Shown: positions 7,257 through 15,648 of the stretch, in pieces | How the letters are laid out: each line of letters begins with the position of its first letter | Position numbering within the stretch: position 1 is the stretch's first letter | Assembly (NCBI GenBank): GCA_012799605.1 | Contig: JAAZKX010000061.1 | Location: 1-33,244, forward strand | Direction: 5' to 3' | Length of the DNA stretch: 33,244 nt | Origin: Bacillota bacterium | GTDB lineage: Bacteria > Bacillota > DTU030 > DUMP01 | The notes under the pieces: generated by a model | The model's input: the letters and a program-made list of their open reading frames with translations, nothing else | Database searches by the model: none | Told to the model about the DNA's origin: nothing | Position numbers and translations under genes: made by a program

Positions 7257-7300
7257 AGTTGCTCCAACACCTTTTCCGCAATATTTTTACCCACCCAGCC

Positions 7301-8029
7301 TTAGGGTGAATCAGATTTGGTTGCGCTGTATAAAGCAGCTATCTCGGTTGGGGTTAAAGCCCGGGTTTTACCCGCAGGGAGTTGTCCTAATTTTAAAGGT
7401 CCTATTTTAGTTCTAATAAGCCGTTTAACTGGAGCTGTAATAGCCTCAAACATGCGGCGCACTTGTCGTTTGCGCCCTTCGATAAGGTCAACTTCCCAGC
7501 GTGAACCTTCCTCCCAGCTTCCGATCGCAACCACCCTCCGGGCCTGAGCTAAGCCATCCTCCAGTCGAATTCCCGTCTTTAATTTTCCAATTCGTTTGCG
7601 GTCAGGGTAACCAGCAACCCAAACTTCATAGGTTTTCACCACCTCAAATGAAGGATGGGTTAGCCGATAAGCCAAATCACCATCATTAGTAAGTATAAGC
7701 AAGCCTTCACTCTCATAATCTAGACGCCCTATAGGGAATAAGCGAACATCGGCAGAAACCAAATCCATAACAGTAGGACGTCTTTGAGGGTCACGTACGG
7801 TCGTTATATAACCTGTGGGTTTGTGCAGCATCAGGTACACCTTAGGTTGAGTTCGGGTTATTAGAACATCATCTACAGCAATCGAATCTGTATCCGGGTC
7901 CACCTTTTGGCCTAACCTAGTAACCACGTCACCGTTAACTTTAACCCGGCCAGCTTGGATAAGTTCCTCTGCCCGGCGGCGTGAACATACGCCAGCTTGT
8001 GCAATAACCTTGTGCAAACGTTCTTTCAA
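7301..8029 (-). CDS. rluB: 23S rRNA pseudouridine synthase, RluB type
   Basis: This 242-residue protein has an N-terminal S4 RNA-binding domain (about 1-60: RLHKVIAQAGVCSRRRAEEL) and a RsuA/RluB catalytic domain. The catalytic Asp lies in PIGRLDYESEGLLILTNDGD, and ITTVRDPQRRPTVMDLV and EGRKRQVRRM follow the family pattern. It isomerises a uridine in the 23S rRNA peptidyl-transferase region. The start is a TTG at 8029 with GGAGG nine bases upstream. Location after spmA/spmB and before cmk is typical of spore-forming Bacillota. Confidence 0.94.
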   Translation of the reverse strand: MKERLHKVIAQAGVCSRRRAEELIQAGRVKVNGDVVTRLGQKVDPDTDSIAVDDVLITRTQPKVYLMLHKPTGYITTVRDPQRRPTVMDLVSADVRLFPIGRLDYESEGLLILTNDGDLAYRLTHPSFEVVKTYEVWVAGYPDRKRIGKLKTGIRLEDGLAQARRVVAIGSWEEGSRWEVDLIEGRKRQVRRMFEAITAPVKRLIRTKIGPLKLGQLPAGKTRALTPTEIAALYSATKSDSP

Positions 8030-8059
8030 TGCCTGTTTCCTCCGTAAATTTTTTAAATG

Positions 8060-8128
8060 CTAACGGCAAATTAATATCCAGATTAAGCCTCCTAGAAATT
8101 TTACCGGCAATCTACCAAGGCTAGCCAT
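8060..8128 (-). CDS. Possible 22-residue hydrophobic peptide ORF
   Basis: In the 180-base gap between spmB and rluB a short frame starts with ATG at 8128, with GAGG seven bases upstream. It encodes MASLGRLPVKFLGG followed by LIWILICR and a TAG. The peptide is amphipathic to hydrophobic, like many small membrane peptides. I recognise no family. The size is close to what occurs by chance, so it is listed only as a candidate. Confidence 0.25.
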   Translation of the reverse strand: MASLGRLPVKFLGGLIWILICR

Positions 8129-8161
8129 AGCCAGGCCTCAATAATTTGTGTTCGAGTATTG

Positions 8162-8186
8162 TCCAAAAAAATCCTGCTTTTGGATC
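8162..8186 (-). terminator. Weak terminator-like hairpin after spmB
   Basis: On the minus strand ATCC and GGAT pair around AAAAGCA and are followed by seven T. A competing fold pairs TCCAAAA with TTTTGGA. Both are weak, so only partial termination between spmB and rluB is likely. Confidence 0.35.
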
Positions 8187-8209
8187 ATATTTTTTAAACT
8201 GGTATGCTG

Positions 8210-8743
8210 CTAACAGCATAATAATCGCGTTAGTACAACAGCGGCAGTTATTCCGGATATATCAGCCAGCAGCCCCACAATCGGAGCATAACGAAATTGC
8301 GTAATGCCAATCGAGCCAAAATATACTGTCAATATATAAAAGGTGGTATCGGTAGACCCTTGTAGAGCTGATGCCATCAATCCCAGTCTTGAATCGGGAC
8401 CATAAGTTTGCAATATGTCAACCATAAGGGCAAAAGATGCACTTCCTGACAGAGGCCGCATCAGCGCCATCAACAATAGCTCCGGTGGAAAGCCAAGCAG
8501 TGATAAAGGATACTGCAAAGGGCGAAACATCAGCTCTAGTAACCCAGAAGTTCGCGCAACGCCAACGGCAGCCAGTATGGCGATTAAATAAGGAATCATT
8601 TTTACCGCGACCGAAAACCCTTCTGCCGCCCCTTGAATAAAAACATCATATACTTTTACCCCTTTTAGTTTAGCTACCAACAGTATTACGCCGACAAAAA
8701 TCGGTACTAGGTTATTGCTAAAATCAACTAAATAAAAAGCCAA
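8210..8743 (-). CDS. spmB: Spore maturation protein B
   Basis: This 177-residue membrane protein matches SpmB in length and sequence: IPYLIAILAAVGVARTSGLL, PRFx-type MRPLSGSASFALMVDIL and LQGSTDTTFYILTVYFGSIG. It belongs to the nucleoside-recognition (Gate) domain family. SpmA and SpmB are needed for full spore core dehydration and heat resistance in B. subtilis. The start is a TTG at 8743, with GGGGGAGGGG overlapping the end of spmA four bases earlier. Confidence 0.95.
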   Translation of the reverse strand: MAFYLVDFSNNLVPIFVGVILLVAKLKGVKVYDVFIQGAAEGFSVAVKMIPYLIAILAAVGVARTSGLLELMFRPLQYPLSLLGFPPELLLMALMRPLSGSASFALMVDILQTYGPDSRLGLMASALQGSTDTTFYILTVYFGSIGITQFRYAPIVGLLADISGITAAVVLTRLLCC

Positions 8744-8746
8744 CCG

Positions 8747-9331
8747 TTAACCCCTCCCCCATAATTTCTGACAAATCCGATCGCTTATTACTGCCGTGGT
8801 CGTAGCTATCACCGTGGATAAAAAAGTAACCATTGCTGTCGCTGTCGGCTTGGTCGAACCTGCAGCCATGCGGGCAGCTATGATGCTCGTCGGTATAAAG
8901 GTAATGCAACAAGTATTTAAAGCCAGAAAGGTACACATAGCCGCTGTAGCCTTACCCGGGCTTTGATTTAAGTCTTCTAGCTCATGCATGGCTTTTAACC
9001 CCAGCGGGGTAGCTGCATTACCAAGCCCTAGCATATTGGCCGCCAAATTTAATAAAATTGAACCTGCCGCCGGATGAGAGGCAGGTATGGATGGAAAAAG
9101 AATTACAAAGATGGATTTCATTTTTCGAGCCAACATTTCTACCAAGCCAGCAGCTTTAGCAACACTCAAAATGCCGAGCCAAAAACTCATGCTGCCAATT
9201 AAAGTGATAACAAGCATCACTGCTGCTTCTGATTCAGTTAACAGCGCCATCGTTACAGAGGCTGATTCTCCACGAAAAAAAGCTATAACTACACTACCGA
9301 CCATTAGGATAAACCAAATCAAGTTAACCAC
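8747..9331 (-). CDS. spmA: Spore maturation protein A
   Basis: This 194-residue multi-span membrane protein starts MVNLIWFILMVGSVVIAFFR. It has LNLAANMLGLGNAATPLGLKAM, a highly conserved SpmA stretch, and LNTCCITFIPTSIIAARMAAG. It pairs with SpmB and is required for spore core dehydration. The start is a GTG at 9331 behind AAAGGGGGGAAG. The gene lies 62 bases after a terminator that closes the ytfJ unit, so spmA-spmB probably have their own promoter, which I could not place. Confidence 0.95.
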   Translation of the reverse strand: MVNLIWFILMVGSVVIAFFRGESASVTMALLTESEAAVMLVITLIGSMSFWLGILSVAKAAGLVEMLARKMKSIFVILFPSIPASHPAAGSILLNLAANMLGLGNAATPLGLKAMHELEDLNQSPGKATAAMCTFLALNTCCITFIPTSIIAARMAAGSTKPTATAMVTFLSTVIATTTAVISDRICQKLWGRG

Positions 9332-9386
9332 ATTCTTCCCCCCTTTATTTACAGTATGAGGCGTAAAATGAGGGAAGAACGAAAAA

Positions 9387-9412
9387 CAAAAAAAGGAGGT
9401 TTTAGCCTCCTT
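9387..9412 (-). terminator. Intrinsic terminator after ytfJ
   Basis: On the minus strand AAGGAGG and CCTCCTT pair around CTAAAA, followed by further T residues. The stem begins two bases after the ytfJ stop codon and separates scpAB-ytfJ from spmAB. Confidence 0.85.
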
Positions 9413-9413
9413 A

Positions 9414-9899
9414 TCACAGGCAACCGCGAGGATTGTATGTCGATGTGGCAGCAGCGTTACTATTTATCTCTTTCTCATCGTTGCCAGCCGCCTTTGTTTT
9501 AGTTTTCATTTTGGCCCCCAGAAGCGTGTTTATGCGGTCGATAAGCTGGGGGGCTAAATCGATCAAGCGATCATAAAAGGCTCTACTGTCTACTGGCAAC
9601 AAGCGGACCTGCCCGCCTCCTACTACTAAAAAAGCCACCGGGTGAATGCTTACTCCAGCACCACTGCCCCCGGCAAACGGAAACAGATCACTCTCTTCAG
9701 CTGCAGTAGCACCCCCTTTTTGGCGGGACTGGTACTCGCCACCACCAGCAGCAAAGCCAAAGGCCACACGTGAGATAGGGATAATTACACTCCCATCACT
9801 GGCTTCAACCGGCTCACCTACTACCGTATTTACATCGACCATGTCCTTAATGCTGTCCATTGCTGTCGTCATTAACCCTTCAATAGGATGTTCTGCCAT
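9414..9899 (-). CDS. ytfJ: YtfJ/GerW family sporulation protein
   Basis: This 161-residue protein starts MAEHPIEGLMTTAMDSIKDM and contains VDVNTVVGEPVEASDGSVII then PISRVAFGFAAGGGEY. The Gly-rich turn AGGSGAGVSIHPVAFLVV is typical of GerW (YtfJ). YtfJ is a forespore-made spore protein linked to germination in B. subtilis. Its ATG overlaps the end of the DUF2953 gene by 20 bases, with AAGGAGG in front. The C-terminal 30 residues (KMKTKTKAAGNDEKEI onward) are low-complexity and probably disordered. Confidence 0.92.
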   Translation of the reverse strand: MAEHPIEGLMTTAMDSIKDMVDVNTVVGEPVEASDGSVIIPISRVAFGFAAGGGEYQSRQKGGATAAEESDLFPFAGGSGAGVSIHPVAFLVVGGGQVRLLPVDSRAFYDRLIDLAPQLIDRINTLLGAKMKTKTKAAGNDEKEINSNAAATSTYNPRGCL

Positions 9900-10458
9900 G
9901 GTTTTTACCTCCTTGCCAACTAGCTGGCCATCTATTGTAGACTAGAGTTTTCATCGCAGCAGTAATAATATGGAGTAATGGCAGAAAAAGTATACAGCGA
10001 ATATCAGCACTAAAGACAGGTGTATTAAATTGTGGTTCGATCCTGACCTTAATGGCTTGGTTTTTAAACATCGCTGCAAGCAAAGCCTGTGCCCAACCTA
10101 TGATTTGCCACATGGTGCCGGCCGCTATTCCGGTGGTCGCAGCATCGCCAGTTCCTATGGTTACAACTCCCCTAATATCTAGGCTGCAATGGAAAAAAAG
10201 CGAGCGGACAAAAAACAAAAGCGGACGCCCCGCTTTTAGCAGTTCCCTACCCCTGCAAAAATAGTCAGTGTTCCCGATGTTCTCGATCAATAAAAATTTT
10301 TGCTTAAAACGATAGATAGGTATAGATATACGGTAACTTGTGTGGCCCCAGCAGACGCCAAAACGCAAGCTGTTTTTCGAGGAAATAATCAGCTCGATCC
10401 ATAAATTGCTCAGCAATAGCAGCGCGAGAAGCAAACTAGGGATAATAAACAGGAACAT
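9880..10458 (-). CDS. DUF2953 family protein (YtfI-like)
   Basis: This 192-residue protein has one strong N-terminal membrane segment (MFLFIIPSLLLALLLLSNLW) and then a soluble part with DIRGVVTIGTGDAATTGIAAG. That G-T-G-D-A-A-x-T-G element and the late VRIEPQFNTPVFSADIRCIL match DUF2953. The family is found beside ytfJ and scpAB in sporulating Bacillota and has no established function. The start is ATG 10458 with GAGGGTGG upstream. Confidence 0.82.
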   Translation of the reverse strand: MFLFIIPSLLLALLLLSNLWIELIISSKNSLRFGVCWGHTSYRISIPIYRFKQKFLLIENIGNTDYFCRGRELLKAGRPLLFFVRSLFFHCSLDIRGVVTIGTGDAATTGIAAGTMWQIIGWAQALLAAMFKNQAIKVRIEPQFNTPVFSADIRCILFLPLLHIITAAMKTLVYNRWPASWQGGKNHGRTSY

Positions 10459-10527
10459 TTTGCCACCCTCAGCCCAACTTTTTCCTAGTTTGCCCAGTTT
10501 TCCGACCTCTATATGTTTTTTCCATAG

Positions 10528-11043
10528 TTATTCAGGCAAATTTTGCTGCGGTAGATCATTAAGGCTGTTAAGCCCCACTGATTGGAGGAAATTATCGGTC
10601 GTACCATATAATATCGGCCGCCCCGGCCCATCCTTTCTGCCGACCACTGTGATTAAGTCACGCTCTTGAAGGGTTGTCAAGACAGAATCCACTTGCACAC
10701 CCCGAATTTGTTCTATTTTCAATCTGGTAATCGGTTGACAGTAGGCTATTATAGCCAGGGTCTCGAGCGCAGCCTGGCTTAAGCGTGGCTTCTCCGCCGG
10801 CTGCAATAAACGCTGGATATAAGGTTTATATTCGGCCCGGATAAAAAATTGCATACCGCCAGCTACTGGACGAAGTACGATACCACGGCGGCTTTGGTTT
10901 ATGTTCCGTTCAAGTTCAGCCAAGGCTAATTTAGTATCATGTTCCGACAAGTCGCCCGCAGCTGCCAATTCTTTTACCGTTACCGGTCGTCCTGCTGCCA
11001 GCAGCATAGCTTCCAGTAAGGCTGTTAATGATTGCTCCTGCAT
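10528..11043 (-). CDS. scpB: Segregation and condensation protein B
   Basis: This 171-residue protein has two winged-helix domains. Family signatures are LLEAMLLAAGRPVTVKELA at the start, LSQAALETLAIIAYCQPITR in the middle and GRPILYGTTDNFLQSVGLNS near the end. ScpB forms the regulatory part of the SMC-ScpA-ScpB condensin for chromosome compaction and segregation. The ATG at 11043 lies inside the end of scpA (19-base overlap) with GGAGG upstream, so translation is coupled. Confidence 0.96.
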   Translation of the reverse strand: MQEQSLTALLEAMLLAAGRPVTVKELAAAGDLSEHDTKLALAELERNINQSRRGIVLRPVAGGMQFFIRAEYKPYIQRLLQPAEKPRLSQAALETLAIIAYCQPITRLKIEQIRGVQVDSVLTTLQERDLITVVGRKDGPGRPILYGTTDNFLQSVGLNSLNDLPQQNLPE

Positions 11044-11774
11044 ACATGGCCCTCCTTGCCCATTAAGAAAATATCAGCAAAAGTAGCCGCCTGGCGAACT
11101 TTGATTTTATCTTGGCGCCACAGCTCCAGCATGGCTAAAAACGCTGTTGCTACACGAAACCGCGATGGTTTGCTACCAAGATATTGTGTGAGTGAAAAAA
11201 CGTGCCGCCTTCGGATAAATATTTTTAGGCTAGCTATCTCATCTTTGACAGTCGGTCGGTTTGATCTGATTGCGACCGGACGCCATTGGGCGAACAGAGG
11301 TTTTAGGCGAATCCAAGCAGATACAATACTGTCCAGATCAGGTGATGGCAGCTCGACCGCGAATAACGGTTGGGCACCTTCACATTTAATAGGATTGAGG
11401 CTGCAAAAAGCAGCCTCTTTATCCATCATTTGGCCTAAGGTATAACTTAAATCGCGGTATTGACGGTATAGCTTCAGATGCTGCACCAATTGGTCAGCAT
11501 TTTCCTGGGCTGACTCATCTTGTTTCAACAGTGCGGTAGTATCCTGTGGCAAGAGCACCCTAGTCTTCAATAATAATAATCTGGCGGCTAGAATTAAAAA
11601 CTCTCCCATTGTATCAAGATTAGTATGTTTCCCGGCTGATGTAACATGGGACACATATTGATCTACTACCTGGGCTAATGAAATCGCACAAATATCCAGC
11701 TCCGCTGATTCGATCAGACAGCAAAGAAGATCGAAAGGGCCGCTAAAATTCTCGAGTTTAATCTCGTGTGCCAA
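11025..11774 (-). CDS. scpA: Segregation and condensation protein A (kleisin)
   Basis: This 249-residue protein begins with the ScpA signature LENFSGPFDLLCCLIESAEL then DICAISLAQVVDQYV. It has GEFLILAARLLLLKTRVLLP in the N-domain, an acidic central linker, and a winged-helix C-domain (RFRVATAFLAMLELWRQDKI). The kleisin bridges the SMC heads and binds ScpB. The start is a TTG at 11774 with GAGG eight bases ahead. It lies 16 bases after trpS. Confidence 0.96.
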   Translation of the reverse strand: MAHEIKLENFSGPFDLLCCLIESAELDICAISLAQVVDQYVSHVTSAGKHTNLDTMGEFLILAARLLLLKTRVLLPQDTTALLKQDESAQENADQLVQHLKLYRQYRDLSYTLGQMMDKEAAFCSLNPIKCEGAQPLFAVELPSPDLDSIVSAWIRLKPLFAQWRPVAIRSNRPTVKDEIASLKIFIRRRHVFSLTQYLGSKPSRFRVATAFLAMLELWRQDKIKVRQAATFADIFLMGKEGHVCRSNH

Positions 11775-11790
11775 CCTATTTACCTCAACT

Positions 11791-12780
11791 TTAAAAATCT
11801 CGCAGGTTCATAACCCGGCGTACATCAGCTAACGTCGCTTTTGCTACCATACGGGCCCTGCCAGCGCCATCGTGCAAAATATCCATAACATCATCCGGAC
11901 GCTGGGCCAGTTTTTGTCTTTTTTCATACAGCGGCGCCATGCGGTCAATGATAATATCTGCTAAGCGTTGTTTACAAGCCACGCAACCTATCGAAGCGTT
12001 ACGGCATTCTTCAGCGACGTGTTCTTGTTGTTCAGGAACAAACGCCCGGTAAAATTGATATGGTACACAAACTTCTGGCCGGCCGGGGTCAGTTTTTCGA
12101 ATGCGCTGGGGATCAGTAACCATCTGCGCTACTTTAGTCCGAATGGTAGCCGGATTATCTGACATATGAATTTCGTTGCCGTAGCTTTTGCTCATCTTGC
12201 GGCCATCAATACCTGGTAATAAGGCGAACCGGGTTAATTTTGCCACCGGCTCGGGGAAAACTTCAGATTTGAATAAAAAATTAAACCGGCGGACAATTTC
12301 ACGGGTAATTTCTATATGCGGTAATTGGTCTTCCCCGACGGGAATAACCCCAGCTTTATAAGCCAATATGTCGGCAGCCATCAGCACCGGATACCCAAGG
12401 AAACCATACGTGGCTATATTACGCCCTTCTAATTGACGAAGCTGCTCCTTGTATGTAGGAATTCGTTCCACCCAGGAAAGCGGGGTTGGCATAGATAGTA
12501 GTAAGTGCAGCTCAGCACCTTCTTTTACGCTAGATTGAACAAATATAACAGATTTTTTAGGGTCTATGCCAGCGCTCAGCCAATCGATAGCTATATTTAA
12601 GATATTATCTTGAAGTTCCGCAGTATCTTCATATCCGGTAGTGAGGGCATGCCAATCTACTATGCAAAAAAAACATTCGTAATTCTCCTGTAAGGTCACC
12701 ATATTGACTACAGATCCAAGATAATTTCCCAGATGCAAATGCCCGGTAGGGCGCATTCCATTAAATACCCGGCCTTTCAC
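11791..12780 (-). CDS. trpS: Tryptophan-tRNA ligase
   Basis: This class I synthetase has the HIGH-type motif PTGHLHLGN and the KMSKS loop (DGRKMSKSYGN). It also has the tryptophan-pocket stretch GYPVLMAADILAYKAGVIPV and GEDQLPHIEITREI. I set the start at the GTG at 12780 (VKGRVFNGMRPTG), which gives 329 residues, the family norm, with GAGG eight bases upstream. An ATG at 12801 would add seven residues but has no clear ribosome site. No T-box is visible upstream, in contrast to thrS and pheS. Confidence 0.95.
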   Translation of the reverse strand: MKGRVFNGMRPTGHLHLGNYLGSVVNMVTLQENYECFFCIVDWHALTTGYEDTAELQDNILNIAIDWLSAGIDPKKSVIFVQSSVKEGAELHLLLSMPTPLSWVERIPTYKEQLRQLEGRNIATYGFLGYPVLMAADILAYKAGVIPVGEDQLPHIEITREIVRRFNFLFKSEVFPEPVAKLTRFALLPGIDGRKMSKSYGNEIHMSDNPATIRTKVAQMVTDPQRIRKTDPGRPEVCVPYQFYRAFVPEQQEHVAEECRNASIGCVACKQRLADIIIDRMAPLYEKRQKLAQRPDDVMDILHDGAGRARMVAKATLADVRRVMNLRDF

Positions 12781-12806
12781 CCAAATCGCCTCTTTCGCCA
12801 TATGAT

Positions 12807-13451
12807 CTAAAAATGTAACAAAACCTTATAAATAATACCAAATACTATAACGTCCGTTACCCGATATAAAAAATCATAAACCCCATTAGCCAGTGGTAGC
12901 AAAATAGAGTTAATGCTCCCTAAATAGAGCAGTACAATAAGTAGAATCGGCCCGTACTGTTCGAATTGAGCCAGCTGGTAAACAGTCCTTCGTGGTAACA
13001 GTTCAAACAACACTTTGGAACCGTCTAAAGGTGGTATCGGAATCAGGTTAAATACGGCAAGAAAAAGATTGTACCACATGGTCATCTCTAAAACACCAGC
13101 AATAACTCCATGCCAAGGTACCAATTGCAACTTTAAGATTATCAACAACAGCGTTGCCAAAATCAAATTGGCTGCTGCACCGGCTAATGAAACCACAATA
13201 ATACCTAGCCGTCGGGGCCGTATGTACATAGGATTGATCGGTACCGGTTTAGCCCAACCAAAACGCAGCAACCATAGCATCAATAATCCCAACGGGTCCA
13301 AATGAGCTAATGGATTCAACGTCATTCTACCGCTTAACCGAGCAGTAGGATCCCCAAAAGCATCAGCTGCTTTAGCATGAGCATATTCGTGAACAGAGAT
13401 GGCCATCAACAAGGCCGGTATCCGAAATATCATCTCGCGGCCAAATAGCAT
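12807..13451 (-). CDS. Site-2 protease family (M50) membrane zinc metalloprotease
   Basis: This 214-residue multi-span protein has the zinc motif HEYAHA in ALLMAISVHEYAHAKAADAF, followed by GDPTARLSGRMTLNPLAHLD. The third ligand region is NLIPIPPLDGSKVLF. This is the short S2P/FpvB-like branch common beside trpS and scpAB in Bacillota. Such proteases cut within the membrane; the substrate here is unknown. The ATG at 13451 has GGAAGGGAAG upstream. A GTG at 13493 would lie about ten bases after a TATAAT (13508-13503) and has no ribosome site, so it is rejected. That TATAAT may be a weak promoter, but its -35 is poor. Confidence 0.9.
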   Translation of the reverse strand: MLFGREMIFRIPALLMAISVHEYAHAKAADAFGDPTARLSGRMTLNPLAHLDPLGLLMLWLLRFGWAKPVPINPMYIRPRRLGIIVVSLAGAAANLILATLLLIILKLQLVPWHGVIAGVLEMTMWYNLFLAVFNLIPIPPLDGSKVLFELLPRRTVYQLAQFEQYGPILLIVLLYLGSINSILLPLANGVYDFLYRVTDVIVFGIIYKVLLHF

Positions 13452-13532
13452 GTCTATCTTCCCTTCCAGCAGCCTTTTGGGGAATGCTGCCACTTAACCG
13501 CAATTATAGCACATCGAGGGGGTAAAAAAAAG

Positions 13533-14510
13533 TCATGCATTTAATCTGTTAACCAACGGGTCTGCAGACCAACGGCCACACCTATCACCCCAACAAGCTA
13601 ATATTTGCCCCTTGGCGGTGATTTTGACCACCTCACAAGTGTTGCTACAGCCGTTGCAGTGTTTAGTCCGGACTTTAAAATTCCAATGACTAACTTCAAA
13701 ACCGCGAAAACTGCTTTTCTTTTTTCGACTAACTGTTTGCTTGGCTAATAAAGCTGCGCCCAGCGCCCCCATTACTGCGTGGTGTTTGGGAACAATTACT
13801 TCTTGCTCCAGGGCCTCCTCAAAAGCTTGTTTTATTCCCCTATTGGCGGCTACCCCGCCTTGAAATAAAATCGGCGCCAGTATTTCTTTTCCCTTGGCTA
13901 CATTGTTTAAATAATTACGAACAAGGGCCTGGCATAAGCCCCGAGAAATGTCCTCCATTGAATGTCCAAGTTGTTGTTTGTGTATCATGTCGGATTCGGC
14001 AAAAACAGCACAGCGCCCGGCTATCCGAACCGGATTTTTCGATTCGAGGGCTAGCTGTCCAAAATGTTCTATCGATAGCCCCAGCCTTTCGGCTTGGCGA
14101 TCAAGGAATGAACCCGTGCCGGCAGCACAAACTGTATTCATAGCAAAATCCGTTACCATGCCCTGGCGTAAAATAATTATTTTGGAATCTTGGCCACCGA
14201 TTTCTAAAACCGTTTGCACAGCAGGTATTTCATGGGCTGCTGCTATGCCATGCGCGGTAATTTCATTTTTGACTGTATCGGCCCCGATCATTACCCCGGC
14301 CAGATGACGACCGCTCCCCGTGCTTCCAGCCCCGCAAATAATTACCCCCGGCGCTAATTGCTTTTTAAGTTGAGTTAAGCCAGCCTTTATCGCCGTTATC
14401 GGATCACCTTGTGTCCGTAAACAATGATGAGCTAAAACCGCGCTGTTTGGCCCTAGAACCAAAAAATTCGTGCTTACTGACCCCAAATCAATGCCCAGAT
14501 ATGCCTGCAA
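13533..14510 (-). CDS. Acyl-CoA dehydratase activase (BadF/BadG/HgdC family ATPase)
   Basis: This 325-residue ASKHA ATPase starts AYLGIDLGSVSTNFLVLG (phosphate 1). It has EIGGQDSKII (phosphate 2) and cysteines C128 (NTVCAAGTGSFLDRQ) and C167 (AGRCAVFAESDMIHKQ), which in HgdC-type dimers bind one shared [4Fe-4S] cluster. These ATPases inject an electron into an iron-sulfur partner that then does a radical dehydration or other hard reduction. A C-terminal extension carries five more cysteines (285, 288, 292, 306, 311), possibly another metal site. The TTG start overlaps the HgdB-like gene by 23 bases. The target reaction is unknown. Confidence 0.9.
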   Translation of the reverse strand: MQAYLGIDLGSVSTNFLVLGPNSAVLAHHCLRTQGDPITAIKAGLTQLKKQLAPGVIICGAGSTGSGRHLAGVMIGADTVKNEITAHGIAAAHEIPAVQTVLEIGGQDSKIIILRQGMVTDFAMNTVCAAGTGSFLDRQAERLGLSIEHFGQLALESKNPVRIAGRCAVFAESDMIHKQQLGHSMEDISRGLCQALVRNYLNNVAKGKEILAPILFQGGVAANRGIKQAFEEALEQEVIVPKHHAVMGALGAALLAKQTVSRKKKSSFRGFEVSHWNFKVRTKHCNGCSNTCEVVKITAKGQILACWGDRCGRWSADPLVNRLNA

Positions 14511-15648
14511 CGCTTAATTTCCCCCTAGACAATTCCATTTCGGTTTTATTTTGCTGGCGGCGTACTTTCGGCATTCTTTTTCGCTGCCATAACAATTCGC
14601 AAAAAGCCTCAAGTCTGGTTAAGATACCGGCCTCGGCTGAGTGTTCATCCAACATGAGCGTAAGGACAGGTATGTTTTCACCTAAACTCACCCCTGGCAA
14701 GATTGTTTTGGCCACTATTTCGGGCATGCAAGTTAAAGGAGCTACGTGTATTACCCCATCCATACCGGCGCGAGCATATTTGACCGTATTGCTGATGCTC
14801 TCAATTCCATGTCCGCCGACAAAGTGATCCAAATACGGGGCCGCCAACTGATAATGTTCACGATCATCGCGAAGGTAAAACGTATGAAGTACCAGGTTGG
14901 TAATTACCCATTCGCTAAGATAAATTGAACGGACAACTTCCACCCCCATGCTACCCAGAACTTCCTCCAGCCCCAAGTTTACTGCTGGCTCTAAAACTGT
15001 GTATATTTCCCCCACCAGACCTACCTTGAGCATCTCTTTATGGGGCTGGGTTTTAATCCCTTGTAACAATGCGTAGCCGCAGTCAGCAGCTTTTTGCACT
15101 GCTTTAAGGTCATTTGCCCCATCAATGTGAGTCAAAATTTGTTTCCAGATCCGGTTTGTCGAACCACGGGATATTTCTTGCGCCCGGATCGAATATACCC
15201 GTTGGGCCAATTGATCCAGTGCCTTTAGCTTAGCCCAAGCTATAGCCCCTGCTTCAAAAATAGCCAAAAGAGAAACTTTGCCAGTCAGGCGCCGTAGCCC
15301 CCGCAGCAAAAGTTTCCATCCGCCCTGAGGCGGCTCCAACACAATCATATCCATGTTTATCCCGAGATCGGCCAAAATTTCGCGTTGCACCTGGGCATAA
15401 TAGCCAAATCGGCATGGGCCAATACCCCCTGCCATTACAATGGTATTGGCTCCTAATTCCGCTGCCTGAATAAAGTTTCCAATGTTGATTTTTAAGGGTA
15501 AACAAGCAAATTCAGGCGCATACCTGGTCCCAAGATTGATCGTATGCTGATTTATGGCCGGGGGTTCGATAACCTCCTGGCCAAGGTTGTTGAAAAACGA
15601 CCGTAGCGGTATATTAAGATAGCCCATATGGGGAAAGGTAATTTTCAC
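14488..15648 (-). CDS. HgdB-like 2-hydroxyacyl-CoA dehydratase-related iron-sulfur protein
   Basis: This 386-residue protein belongs to the acyl-CoA dehydratase-activase-related group. It has cysteines in APEFACLPLK (C49), GGIGPCRFGYY (C79) and VAPLTCMPEIV, positioned as likely iron-sulfur ligands. It ends with LDEHSAEAGILTRLEAFCEL. It would be the electron-accepting partner of the activase encoded just downstream. The GTG start at 15648 overlaps the DUF2229 stop by four bases (GTGA), with GGAGG upstream. It resembles the DUF2229 neighbour over most of its length, so the two are probably ancient paralogues. Substrate unknown. Confidence 0.8.
   Translation of the reverse strand: MKITFPHMGYLNIPLRSFFNNLGQEVIEPPAINQHTINLGTRYAPEFACLPLKINIGNFIQAAELGANTIVMAGGIGPCRFGYYAQVQREILADLGINMDMIVLEPPQGGWKLLLRGLRRLTGKVSLLAIFEAGAIAWAKLKALDQLAQRVYSIRAQEISRGSTNRIWKQILTHIDGANDLKAVQKAADCGYALLQGIKTQPHKEMLKVGLVGEIYTVLEPAVNLGLEEVLGSMGVEVVRSIYLSEWVITNLVLHTFYLRDDREHYQLAAPYLDHFVGGHGIESISNTVKYARAGMDGVIHVAPLTCMPEIVAKTILPGVSLGENIPVLTLMLDEHSAEAGILTRLEAFCELLWQRKRMPKVRRQQNKTEMELSRGKLSVAGISGH

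Noticed and set aside
7257-7300. CACCC/GGGTG hairpin between rluB and cmk as a terminator
   Set aside because: Only five pairs and no T-run after it; rluB and cmk are more likely cotranscribed.
9332-9380. CATACTGT as a sigma-E -10 before spmA
   Set aside because: No acceptable -35 element at sigma-E spacing was found upstream.
13503-13531. TATAAT upstream of the site-2 protease as a full promoter
   Set aside because: At 16-18 base spacing the -35 is only a T-run; kept as a remark in the gene entry rather than as a feature.
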